Below the pieces are notes generated by a model that did no database searches, had not been told where the DNA came from, and worked only from the letters and a program-made list of their open reading frames with translations. Shown here in pieces: positions 21,301 through 34,600 of a stretch of 64,000 nucleotides of DNA. The DNA is taken from assembly GCA_020002185.1 (NCBI GenBank), contig CM034533.1, positions 72,751,579 through 72,815,578 on the forward strand, read 5' to 3'. Numbering within the stretch: position 1 is the first letter of the stretch; each line of letters starts with the position of its first letter. Origin of the DNA: Paraescarpia echinospica. Lineage: Eukaryota > Annelida > Polychaeta > Sabellida > Siboglinidae. Made by a program: the position numbers and the translations under genes.

Positions 21301-24300
21301 CATCCGAAGGGTCGTCTACAGTGACAGAACTGCCATGGTCAGGGTCAGTCGGAGAACGCATGCTGGACTGCGATGGCAATTTTGCATACCCATGGTCATG
21401 ATGAATGTTCAATGGAAAACACTATTGTCTGTATTAACTACTGCATCAACAAAGTGTCGCACTGGCGACACGACCACCGGCTTCCTTTATGTTTTGACAC
21501 TACAAGTCGATGGCGTGGCAGCACTACAAGTGACATTTGTATTACCATGAGGGACAATGTCATCTCGCGTACTAAATCCTTCGCTGGATCCTTCGAAGCT
21601 TGTGCTCGGTATTAGGCCCATTGGTTGTTTGGATACTTCCGTCATATATTATGAACAAAATGAGACAATCTTGCAAATATTCATTAAAATTGGAGCTCAA
21701 GCGCGATTTACAAATTACTTTTTCAATGTTTTCTTTTTAGTGGATATATGTGTGTTATCGTTAATTTTCATGATTAAAATGCATGTGCACTCAAATGTGT
21801 TTAACATTTGAACTTTGTAAATACAAAATATATATTTAGTAATCTTTGTGGCTTTTTCCTGTGACTTTTTTCCTTGTTAGGCTTACATTCAAAAGTCAAT
21901 AAATTAAATACAATGTCCTTGTTATTAAAAGCATACATTGGTGTTTGTAGTCATGCAATCTATATCAGAAAAAAACTTGGTATGATAGCATGCTTGCTAA
22001 ACTGTCGCCTCAAAGCTGGAGCATCAATTCGGGGTCCATTGTTACAAGCCAATATTTGAGACACAAATTAGTATTAGGCCTACATGGTGATTAACTTTAG
22101 TTGACTGATGTGAACCTACTTACTATGCCATTAACTAATTATATCAGATATGACTATAGTGTTATGTTGTATGCTATTGACTGTATCGTAAACAAATATT
22201 TTTAAGGATTTAAATACTTGTAATGTCACTTATTTAATAATTCCAATGACAATGCCTACAATACATGATTGACAGGGCTTGGTCCTAACTGTGACTAATG
22301 TTGACTAATATATGACGACATTATTTCGCAAAACGTTATACTGGCTACGGTAGCTGACTTTATTTTTGTAATTATTTTGAAGGTTATTTTCCCCTTATTT
22401 CCCCACCAGCAACTAAGTCGATAACATAGACTCGTAGATGTAGACGTTGCGGTATTCCGACATAGCAACACGTTGGCAGAAATTGCTGTAAACTAAATCG
22501 GCGGATTACAAGCACTCATTATTCCCAATTATATCATAGTATTCACGCGTATTTGTACTTTATTACATTCACATTTCTTATTACATTTCAATTTCGCATA
22601 CGTCATATTTGTATATATGCACACTTTGAAATAGAACTGTGGGACTATATAGTAGTCGTAATGATACCTAACGGAACTCGTGAGTGCCGAGTCACCTTGG
22701 CAACAACAAGCTGGTTTCGGCTTGTCATTTCCTACGCGCCGCTTCACCCTCCAAATAAGGCAATCGTGTCGAGCTTCCAGGTCGATTTCGCTTAATTTTA
22801 CTTCATCGGTGCATAGTTATATGTAAACAAATCGACTGGAGATGGACCTGTGGCTTTAACCAAGAATTATGTTTTGATGTTCAATGTCTTTTATGCTCGT
22901 CATTTTCGTATTTAGGCTTGCAATCGGCGTTCGAAAGTGACTACGGCAGACTTTTGCCAATCTTGCCGCCGGCGAACACATCAAATTCATCATCTATAAC
23001 TTCTTCTTTTTTTCTGTTGGAACCCTTCTGTGGAAGTATGTGAAAAGTTGCTTACTAACATTTATAGTATATCCAGTAGCCACGCAGTGCAATAAATTGT
23101 TCTGTTTTTATGTGTTTGTATGCATTTCGTCGGTTTTTCTGAGAGCTATGCTGCGTCGCCTATCGAATTGCTGTGTACAGCTTTGGGAGACATCTCGCCA
23201 ATCAAACCGGATGTACAACCACGCTCCTGGAGCATGATGGCGGCGCCCTGTGCCGATAGTAGCTACGTTTGAAAAATTATTTAAAATATACCGTGACGCT
23301 GTACTTGTAAAATCATGGTGACTTGTACTGTAAATGGTATGTTCTTATGTTTGGGCTTTGGTTGTTCAATCATTTCATTCCCCATTTAAATTACCAAGCA
23401 GAGTTACTCAGCGATCTGCCATTTTGTATTTGAACTGGTAGCGTATACAGTATCATTACATTCACACATGAATAACAGAGGGCGCTGCACAAGTGACTAT
23501 GCTTGGTTATTTAAATGCCTTGGTAGGAGTCAAACCTATAATATCATAATTTCAACTGACTGATTTAGGGCTATATATAATATTATAAATATGGACCTTT
23601 CAGACTTAACATATTATATAAAATGGAAAAACAACCTTATCGTCGAATATCGATATCCCACTACTAGAACATTTTAGCCAATGCCAATGGCCCAGTTTTA
23701 TAGAATCCGGATCCACCTTAATTTTGCCGTTAAAACTATCTTTGCCTACATGTGATACCATTATACATTAATTAAATCATTCCACACAATCTCCAGCAAA
23801 CTGGACTGTCTATTATACCTCAAATTAATAAAAAGTGTGCTAAGATGCAGTTTTTTATAACGTAAATACCTATACCTGGGATTGTGATGAATAATGGAAC
23901 TGATGCAAATTTTGGAAAATATATAGTTATAATGGCAAAATTGAGTTGGGTCTGGATTCTACACAAGTGCCGAACAGTATATAAAACGTAACACTAGATA
24001 CTCATGTAAACATGATAATCAATTCCTGCAAACTTGGCACTCATCAAACATATTTGGAAATAGTTTCTTCCCAACCACAATAAAATTTGAATGAAGTTCT
24101 TTACCTCCAAGCATTGTTTCGTGTAAATCACTGAATTCATTCCAGTGTAATATCATCCAACATCTAACAAAATGAAACCAAACAAGTCACCACGCGCATT
24201 GGTGTGATGTGTCCATAGGACGTTTTGCTAGTCAGAATACAGATACAGACCCTCATTTCATGGAAAAGTTGACAGTTCCTGATTGATGCACTAAGTCTAA

Positions 24301-25575
24301 AAACAAGATTCTGCAGCACCATCTGCAGATGGGTGTGCAGATGGGTGTGCAGATGGGCGTGCAGATGGGTGTGCAGATGGGCGTGCAGATGGGTATATCC
24401 AATCATCTGTCACATTCAAGTTCGTCATACATTTTTTCTGTTGATGTCTGTCCGACTAGGACCACCTGCTGCAATGGATGGAAGTATCGGTGTCAGAACC
24501 CGAGAAGCGGACGGGAACATCATCAGTCGCCATGCAAGACACCTACACTGTCTACCTTGTGGAAACCAAGTATGTTGTTCTAATGCACCACTCTTGACTC
24601 ACCAACAACTTTTGAAAACAAAATGTTGCAGAGCTTAAAAAAATGCCTTGTCAAGGCTCAATATTAACAGCAGCAAAACCAGCAAATTCATGTGAGTGGT
24701 TTTTGTAAACATTCTGCATGCCCATTAAATTTGGATGCATAATTCTGAAAGTGCCTTTTACATTTTAATTTATTAATTTCCTAAATATAATTTTTCAACA
24801 AAACTACTGGTTCTTGTTCCTGTTTGGTCTGTCCATGTACGTTGCCATTTGCTACTAGTAGCCTACTACTACAAATTGCTACTATTGCTCTGTAGAGTCA
24901 TCAATTCGAAAATTGTATCGTGACTTCTGACAAATGCATGCAGCCATTTCTCCACTTGTAGGGTGACTGACCGTGAGATGCCTGGGTACGGAGACCCTCC
25001 CAGTTCCCTGTGGCGTCGCTACAATGAGTTTGAGTTGCTGCGCACCTACCTCGAAGTGATGTATCCAGCCACTGTGGTACCTCCACTGCCAGAAAAACGA
25101 GTACGTAAAGAGACTAATAAGTTCCATGCAATTGATCTGTCTATCACGTGGTTTGTAACCTAACTAAAGGTTCGTCAAGCCATAAAAAATGGATGCCGAA
25201 GCCTTGGTGTGTTTGTGCTTTCCACTGTTTATTTTATTGAAATTTTGGCCCGAAAGGTTTTTTTGCAATTTTTTTTACAAATAATATTTGTAATAAATCG
25301 TACTATTTATATATATATATTTAAAAAACTAATTTATACTATAATTGCTTATTCACTATTTTTTGTGGACCACATTGGAAATAAATGTACTATATGTGCT
25401 TTTACGTGCTCTCCTCGGTATTATTATATAAATGTCATATTTCTTCTAATTATGTAATGCATGTATATAATTTTACTGAATAAATTCGCTCACTCACTTT
25501 ATGATAAAAACATAAGGCAATTTTTTAAAGTGAACTGTGGGAAAGTTTGATCTAAGAGATGTGATGCTGCAATAG

Positions 25576-25606
<31 letters not shown>

Positions 25607-28600
25607 ATAGGCATTGTTGGCAAAGCAAATCGTGTGTATCATTTGATTGTGATATAGGCAGACTACGACATAGCGGATCCATCAATTGATGGATTCAGTA
25701 TGTTACTCTTTGCTTCCATTACAGTCAACATTTAAAAGGATTGTTTAGTTGTTCATGTTGGCTGTTGTCATGTATTGCTATTTGCAGGTAAGTCATGGTT
25801 GGCACAAACTGCCCACAGACCGCTTTGACCCAGACTTCATTGAGAGACGTCGCATTGGTCTTGAGGTAGGACATTTGGTGCCATAGTCAATACAGAGTTT
25901 TATAGATAGCACAGTTGATATGAGTGAGGACTGAAGTGAGAATAGATTTATACAGTCTTATGCATTAGCCCTCTAGGTGGGAGCAGGTGACTGTTGATGC
26001 TACACTCGTATTGGTCTTGAGGTAGGACATTTGGTGTCATAGTCAATACAGAGTTTTATAGATAGCACAGTTTATATGAGTGAGAACTGAAGTGAGAATA
26101 GATTTATACAGTCTTATGCATTAGCCCTCTAGGTGGGAGCAGGTGACTGTCGATGCTACACTCATATTGGTCTTGAGGTAGGACATTTGGTGTCATAGTC
26201 AATACAGAGTTTTATAGATAGCACAGTTTATATGAGTGAGAACTGAAGTGAGAATAGATTTATACAGTCTTATGCATTAGCCCTCTAGGTGGGAGCAGGT
26301 GACCATCGATGCTACACTCGTATTGGTCTTGAGGTAGGACATTTGGTGTCATAGTCAATACAGAGTTTTATAGATAGCACAGTTTATATGAGTGAGAACT
26401 GAAGTGAGAATAGATTTATACAGTCTTATGCATTAGCCCTCTAGGTGGGAGCAGGTGACTGTAGATGCTACACTCATATTGGTCTTGAGGTAGGACATTT
26501 GGTGTCATAGTCAATACAGAGTTTTATAGATAGCACAGTTTATATGAGTGAGAACTGAAGTGAGAATAGATTTATACAGTCTTATGCATTAACCCTCTAG
26601 GTGGGAGCAGGTGACTGTCGATGCTACACTCATATTGGTCTTGAGGTAGGACATTTGGTGCCATAGTCAATACAGAGTTTTATAGATAGCACAGTTTATA
26701 TGAGTGAGAACTGAAGTGAGAATAGATTTATACAGTCTTATGCATTAGCCCTCTAGGTGGGAGCAGGTGACTGTCGATGCTACACTCATATTGGTCTTGA
26801 GGTAGGACATTTGGTGCCATAGTCAATGCAGAGTTTTATAGATAGCACAGTTTATATGAGTGAGAACTGAAGTGAGAATAGATTTATACAGTCTTATGCA
26901 TTAACCCTCTAGGTGGGAGCAGGTGACCGTAAATGCTACACTCATATTGGTCTTGAGGTAGGACATTTGGTGCCATAGTCAATACAGAGTTTTATAGATA
27001 GCACAGTTTATATGAGTGAGGACTGAAGTGAGAATAGATTTATACAGTCTTATGCATTAGTCCTCAAGGTGGGAGCAGGTGACCGTAGATGCTACACTCA
27101 TATTGGTCTTGAGGTAGGACATTTGGTGCCATAGTCAATGCAGAGTTTTATAGATAGCACAGTTTATATGAGTGAGAACTGAAGTGAGAATAGATTTATA
27201 CAGTCTTATGCATTAGCCCTCTAGGTGGGAGCAGGTGACTGTCGATGCTACACTCATATTGGTCTTGAGGTAGGACATTTGGTGCCATAGTCAATGCAGA
27301 GTTTTATAGATAGCACAGTTTATATGAGTGAGAACTGAAGTGAGAATAGATTTATACAGTCTTATGCATTAGTCCTCAAGGTGGGAGCAGGTGACCGTAG
27401 ATGCTACACTCATATTGGTCTTGAGGTAGGACATTTGGTGCCATAGTCAATGCAGAGTTTTATAGATAGCACAGTTTATATGAGTGAGAACTGAAGTGAG
27501 AATAGATTTATACAGTCTTATGCATTAATCCTCAAGGTGGGAGCAGGTGACCGTAGATGCTACACTCATATTGGTCTTGAAGTAGGACATTTGGTGTCAT
27601 AGTCAATACAGAGTTTTATAGATAGCACAGTTTATATGAGTGAGAACTGAAGTGAGAATAGATTTATACAGTCTTATGCATTAGTCCTCAAGGTGGGAGC
27701 AGGTGACCGTAGATGCTACACTCATATTGGTCTTGAGGTAGGACATTTGGTGTCATAATCAATACAGAGTTTTATAGATAGCACAGTTTATATGAGTGAG
27801 AACTGAAGTGAGAATAGATTTATACAGTCTTATGCATTAACCCTCTAGGTGGGAGCAGGTGACTGTCGATGCTACACTCATATTGGTCTTGAGGTAGGAC
27901 ATTTGATGCCATAGTCAATACAGAGTTTTATAGATAGCACAGTTTATATGAGTGAGAACTGAAGTGAGAATAGATTTATACAGTCTTATGCATTAGCCCT
28001 CTAGGTGGGAGCAGGTGACTGTCGATGCTACACTCATATTGGTCTTGAGGTAGGACATTTGGTGCCATAGTCAATACAGAGTTTTATAGATAGCACAGTT
28101 TATATGAGTGAGAACTGAAGTGAGAATAGATTTATACAGTCTTATGCATTAACCCTCTAGGTGGGAGCAGGTGACCGTAGATGCTACACTCATATTGGTC
28201 TTGAGGTAGGACATTTGGTGCCATAGTCAATACAGAGTTTTATAGATAGCACAGTTTATATGAGTGAGGACTGAAGTGAGAATAGATTTATACAGTCTTA
28301 TGCATTAGCCCTCAAGGTGGGAGCAGGTGACCGTAGATGCTACACTCATATTGGTCTTGAGGTAGGACATTTGGTGCCATAGTCAATACAGAGTTTTATA
28401 GATAGCACAGTTTATATGAGTGAGAACTGAAGTGAGAATAGATTTATACAGTCTTATGCATTAGCCCTCTAGGTGGGAGCAGGTGACCATCGATGCTACA
28501 CTCATATTGGTCTTGAGGTAGGACATTTGGTGTCATAGTCAATACAGAGTTTTATAGATAGCACAGTTTATATGAGTGAGAACTGAAGTGAGAATAGATT

Positions 28601-31600
28601 TATACAGTCTTATGCATTAGCCCTCTAGGTGGGAGCAGGTGACCGTAGATGCTACACTCGTATTGGTCTTGAGGTAGGACATTTGGTGCCATAGTCAATA
28701 CAGAGTTTTATAGATAGCACAGTTTATATGAGTGAGGACTGAAGTGAGAATAGATTTATACAGTCTTATGCATTAGCCCTCTAGGTGGGAGCAGGTGACC
28801 ATCGATGCTACACTCGTATTGGTCTTGAGGTAGGACATTTGGTGCCATAGTCAATACAGAGTTTTATAGATAGCACAGTTTATATGAGTGAGGACTGAAG
28901 TGAGAATAGATTTATACAGTCTTATGCATTAGTCCTCAAGGTGGGAGCAGGTGACCGTAGATGCTACACTCATATTGGTCTTGAGGTAGGACATTTGGTG
29001 CCATAGTCAATGCAGAGTTTTATAGATAGCACAGTTTATATGAGTGAGAACTGAAGTGAGAATAGATTTATACAGTCTTATGCATTAGTCCTCAAGGTGG
29101 GAGCAGGTGACCGTAGATGCTACACTCATTTTGGTCTTGAGGTAGGACATTTGGTGCCATAGTCAATGCAGAGTTTTATAGATAGCACAGTTTATATGAG
29201 TGAGAACTGAAGTGAGAATAGATTTATACAGTCTTATGCATTAGCCCTCTAGGTGGGAGCAGGTAAATGCTACACTCATATTGGTCTTGAGCTGGTTGTA
29301 AAGAATCATCTCAGAACGTTGTCAAGTTGATATCGGTTATCAGACGATAAAATTACTTTGATCTGACCTCAGCCCCCCACCCCCTCCCCAGACAAAAGTT
29401 GGTGAACATTGATATGATGATATCAATATTTTAACAGTGTAGGTCCAAAGCATAAAATATCGATGTCTGACGCTAGACGAAAACTGCCTCTGAACCTCCC
29501 CTCCCCCAAACAAAAGTAATTTTGTCTGCTACCAGGAATCAGAGATGATCCATAAGTAGCCACCTCATTTTGACCAATGTAACTTCAATCTTACTTGACA
29601 TACACCTAGGTCCTTGTGGGAATAATTTGATACAGTTAATTCACAACCAATAATAGAGGAAGTAATGGATGTTTCCTCTTTGAATTGCAATTTTAATAGA
29701 TTTGATTAAGCTATAAATAATTTTCTCTGACATTTAGAGCTATTTCCTCAGCTTGTTTAGTTTATCACAGATCTGTTTCCTTGAAATCCAGATATGAAGG
29801 TTGTGAATAGTTTAAATGGTACCCACACTCGGTTTAATAAAACTTGTTTAATTAGTTGAAAGAATTCACTTTGGTAATTAGATCTGGTAGTTTTGCTATT
29901 AAGCTATTTACCAGGCCGACATCTAAACTTCAACCCATTGAATTTGTTGGTCACATGGTTTTAGATAGAGCAAACGAAGTCGACAACATCCACACAGAAA
30001 CAAGAGCATAATCATATCGTACTTTCACATAAAGATTCCAATTTTGATAATCACTAATTGATTTTACGTGCATAAATAAGTTAATAGTTTGTTTGAAGAT
30101 TTCACCAAAATTGTATTCAAAAAGTGACTCGGTAAGACATAGCATGTCTTAGTGGATACTAGATAGGTGTCCTTTAATTTTTTTTATTTGAAATGAGATC
30201 AGCAAAAAATTTAATTAAGAAAGCACCTTTAAGATATTCTCTGGGTGTCAGTTTTTCACCATAATTCTTACAACATATCCATTAGTCTGTATCAATCACT
30301 GTCATGTTACTTTCAGAACTTCCTGCTCAGAGTTGCTTCACATTCCATCCTCTCGAAGGACAAGATCTTCCATGGGTTTCTCAAGCAGGTATTATGACTA
30401 TTAGGAAAGGGCAGCAGATCGTAATGTTTCATGTTGAAGGAAGGGTTAGTGAAGGGTTTCAGCACAAAAACTTGATAAACATCAGTTCGGGTGACGTTTT
30501 AACTTGGCAGAATATTTGAATTGAAATATACAAAAAAGATTTCAGCCTTTGCTGTGAGTCAATATTATGTTGTATTTTAAGATATTCCATTCTTAAACTA
30601 GTTTTCATTTATGCTCTGAGGATGAACCGTAGAAGTGCGGTTTTGTAAAAAACAAAACATGGATATATATTGCATTTCACCCAGAAATCATTCAAGTGTT
30701 ACTAAACAATGATTTCAATGAAACATAATTTTCATTATATGCTGAGTTTACGTAATACAAATTTGAATGAGTATTTGGTAACATTATTCTATTACGTTGA
30801 AATGTCTGCCTATTTTTCTGTTTCTCAGTAGCACAGGCAGTAAATGTTAATTTTAATTTAAGCAAAAACACTTTGTAGACTAAGCTTTTAAAGTTGGTGT
30901 TTTGTTGCACAGGAGGATGACTGGACTAAGACTGTCTACTCAACTGACTTCCAAAGCAAGGTGAGAAACAGATGATTCTTAAACCGAGACTGTTTGTTCC
31001 TCATTTCTTAATATCATGTTCTTAATACTTGAATAAATAACTATGTTGAAGGTTATACTGCCTGCCAAATTGCATTTAATCTACCCAAAACAGTGATCCC
31101 GCAAAATATTCAAAATAAAACAAAGCATGCAATTTGTAAACAGCTATTTTTAGCATGTGTTACAAAGGCATGCATCCCAACTAGGAAGTTGCACTGAAGC
31201 GTCTAACCCCAAAAGGACCAAGTACAACTGATTCAGTGAACTTCATCCCAACCAGGAAGTTGCTCTGAAGCATCTAACCACAAAAGGACTAAGTACAACT
31301 GATTCAGTGAACTTCATCCCAACCAGGAAGATGCTCTGAAGCGTCTAACCACAAAAGGACTAAGTACAACTGATTCAGTGAACTTCATCCCAACCAGGAA
31401 GTTGCTCTGAAGCATCTAACCACAAAAGGACTAAGTACAACTGATTCAGTGTACTTCATCCCAACCAGGAAGTTGCTCTGAAGCGTCTAATCACAAAAGG
31501 ACCAAGTACAACTGATTCAGTGAACTTCATCCCAACCAGGAAGTTGCTCTGAAGCATCTAACCACAAAAGGACTAAGTACAACTGATTCAGTGAACTTCA

Positions 31601-34600
31601 TCCCAACCAGGAAGATGCTCTGAAGCGTCTAACCACAAAAGGACTAAGTACAACTGATTCAGTGAACTTCATCCCAACCAGGAAGTTGCTCTGAAGCGTC
31701 TAATCACAAAAGGACCAAGTACAACTGATTCAGTGAACTTCATCTCAACCAGGAAGTTCCTCTAAAGCATCTAACCACAAAAGGATCAAGTACAACTGAT
31801 TCAGTGAACTTCATCCCAACCAGGAAGTTGCTCTGAAGCGTCTAACCACAAAAGGACCAAGTACAACTGATTCAGTGAACTTCATCCCAACCAGGAAGTT
31901 CCTCTGAAGCATCTAACCACAAAAGGATCAAGTACAACTGATTCAGTGAACTTCATCCTACTAATTACCATCCCTGGCTGATTCTCGGTAATGAAAGAGA
32001 CAACTTTGCTGTAATGTTGATGTTGGTCTCCTCGTGTTTCCCTGTCATCAGGGGTGAAGCTGGCCTTGTTTCCCTGTCATTAGGGGTGAGGCTGGCCTTG
32101 TTTCCCTGTCGTCAGGGGTGAGGCTGGCCTTGTTTCCCTGTCATCAGGGGTGAGGCTGGCCATGTTTGGCTGTCATCAGGGGTGAGGCTGGCCTTGTTTC
32201 CCTGTCATCAGGGGTGAGGCTGGCCTTGTTTCCATGTCATCAGGGGTGAGGCTGGCCTTGTTTCCCTGTCATCAGTGGTGATGCTGGCCTTGTTTCCCTG
32301 TCATCAGGGGTGAGGCTGGTCTTGTTTCCCTGTCATCAGGGGTGAGGCTAGCCTTGTTTCCCTGTCATCAGGGGTGAGACTGGCCTCAATATCAATCCTT
32401 AATTTCATTTTTTTCCCTCACTAATTTTGCACTGTTCTTTCCACCAACTGTCTCCATTCCCCCCTATTTTCTCGTTCTCCACTCCTCTCCCAATCCTTCC
32501 AAGTCTCTCTTTACACATTCCTCCCATCGTAGTCTAGGTCTTCCTCACCTCCTTTTCCCCTCCACTCTGGGCATCTGCTTTCTTTGTCAACTGATCTACT
32601 TCCATTCTCTCCACATGCCTATAATAGATAACAAAAACGAAATATTGATAGTAATATGGAATACTGTATTAAGTACTCTATGGAGCATAGCCATTGATAT
32701 TCCTCAGACACATGGCCATGTTATTAGTATGTTGCTGTTCTGTTTTCAGGCTGACTGGAAGTTGAAGGCACTGAGTGCTTCATTCCGACTAAAGAAACCT
32801 GACCGCAAGTTTGAAGAAGTGAAAACTTACAGCAATGAGCTCCAGACACATATCAACAACATTCTCAAGATACGCATGGTCAGTTCTTATACTGGTCAAT
32901 ACCTCGGTGATCGGTAGATCTCAGTGGTCAGTAGTTTTCAGTGGTCTGTATTACAAAGTGGTCCCTGATCTGCAGTAGTATGTAGCACTCCGATTATTAT
33001 TGATGTGTAGTGTTTTACTATTGTTTTCTTAAAGGAAATAATAATAAGGTATTAGCTAAAATCCTTTTTCCATCACAAAGTTTAACATTGTATGTAACAT
33101 TTGACAACATTAAACAAATACAGAAAAATACATTTGTAGCATAAATTCGATTTTAAGCCCGTCTGTGAAGCGATTCCCGCAGAAAATGAAATTTTAATGA
33201 GCTAGGCGATCATGTGGTATCGTGACGTCACTTATGACACACACTCGCATCAGGCCGACCCTTTCCATGCATTCAGAGCATGTTTACAAGGATAGCTATT
33301 GGGTCGAAACGAGCGTCAGAATGAGTTATTGTGCAATATTCTGACGTAATACAAACACTAGTCATCATAGAGGAAGAAACATTTATCTTACGGTTCCACA
33401 TGAATCGAATTTTATTCAAAACAACGAATGCGAATGGGCCTACAAGTCGACTAGGTTTCGCCGAGCTTGGCCTTGGGCTCGTTTTCAGAATAATTACATC
33501 GACTGCAACCAACGGGAGATGATCTACACCAATAAACATACATAGCAAACATATATTGTATCCAGCTACATAAAGTAACATGTATAATCTCATAATATCA
33601 CTAGAATATCGATATATGAAGGAGTTGTACAATTTATCATAACAAGTTAAATCAGTCAGAGAGTTCCCGTTGGTCCCGCTAACTCAGTGGGTAGATGCGT
33701 TGGTTACTTGTTATTTATTTTACAATCGGGCGACGCCGGTTCAATCCTGACAGCATGCAAACCTTTGATTTTCTTTACACTTTTTTTTATGTTTTCACGA
33801 AGTAATATAAACAAAATCACTTTATACTATAATGCACTGTTTGTAAATATTTTTTTATTTTTGTAGTAATTATTTATTCGCCACAAAAATGAAAATATGG
33901 TCATTATATATAACGATGTTTCTAAATTGTATTTATCCAGACAGATCTCAATCTGTTTTCACATATATAATTACAATATATTACCGTACAATATATTTAC
34001 AATTAATATATTATATATCCATTACATTATATTTGTTTGGATAAATAAAATTTAGAAACATTGTTATATAATGACCATATTTTCATTTTTGTGGCAAATA
34101 AATAGTTACTACAAAAATAAAAATTATTTACAAACAGTGCATTATAGTATAAAATGATTTGTTTATATTACTTCGTTAAAACATAAACAAAAAAAGTGTA
34201 TAAAAAATCAAAGGTTTGCATGCTGTCAGGATTGAACCGACGTCGCCCGATTGTAAAATAAACGACAAGTAACCAACGCACCTACCCACTGAGCTAGCGG
34301 GACCAACGGAAACTCTCTGACTGATTTAAGTTGTTATGATAAATTGTACAACTCCTTCATATATCGATATTCTAGTGATATTATGAGATTATACACATTA
34401 CTTTATGTAGCTGGATACAATATATGTTTGCTATGTATGTTTATTGGTGTAGATTATCTCCCGTTGGTTGCATTCGATATAATTATTCTGAAAACGAGCC
34501 CAAGCTCGGCGAAACCTAGTCGACTTGTAGGCCCATTCGCATTCGTTGTTTTGAATAAAATTTGATTCATGTGGAACCGTAAGATAACTGCTTGTTCCTC

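Noticed and set aside
23222..23340. Alternative SNX4 first exon at ATGATGGCGGCGCC
   Set aside because: The context looks promoter-like, but no good donor in phase 0 follows before a stop.
24478..24480. SNX4 translation start inside exon 2
   Set aside because: A proper acceptor with in-frame codons lies upstream of this ATG, and family members have additional N-terminal sequence; an in-phase upstream exon exists at 15269.
30304..30519. 71-codon open frame MLLSELPAQ
   Set aside because: It overlaps SNX4 exon 5 in the wrong frame; the exon frame matches the family and has proper splice sites.
33671..33764. Functional tRNA gene in the foldback arm
   Set aside because: Box A and B motifs are present, but the arms do not fold into a full cloverleaf by eye, and the sequence is repeated in inverted copies of a transposon.
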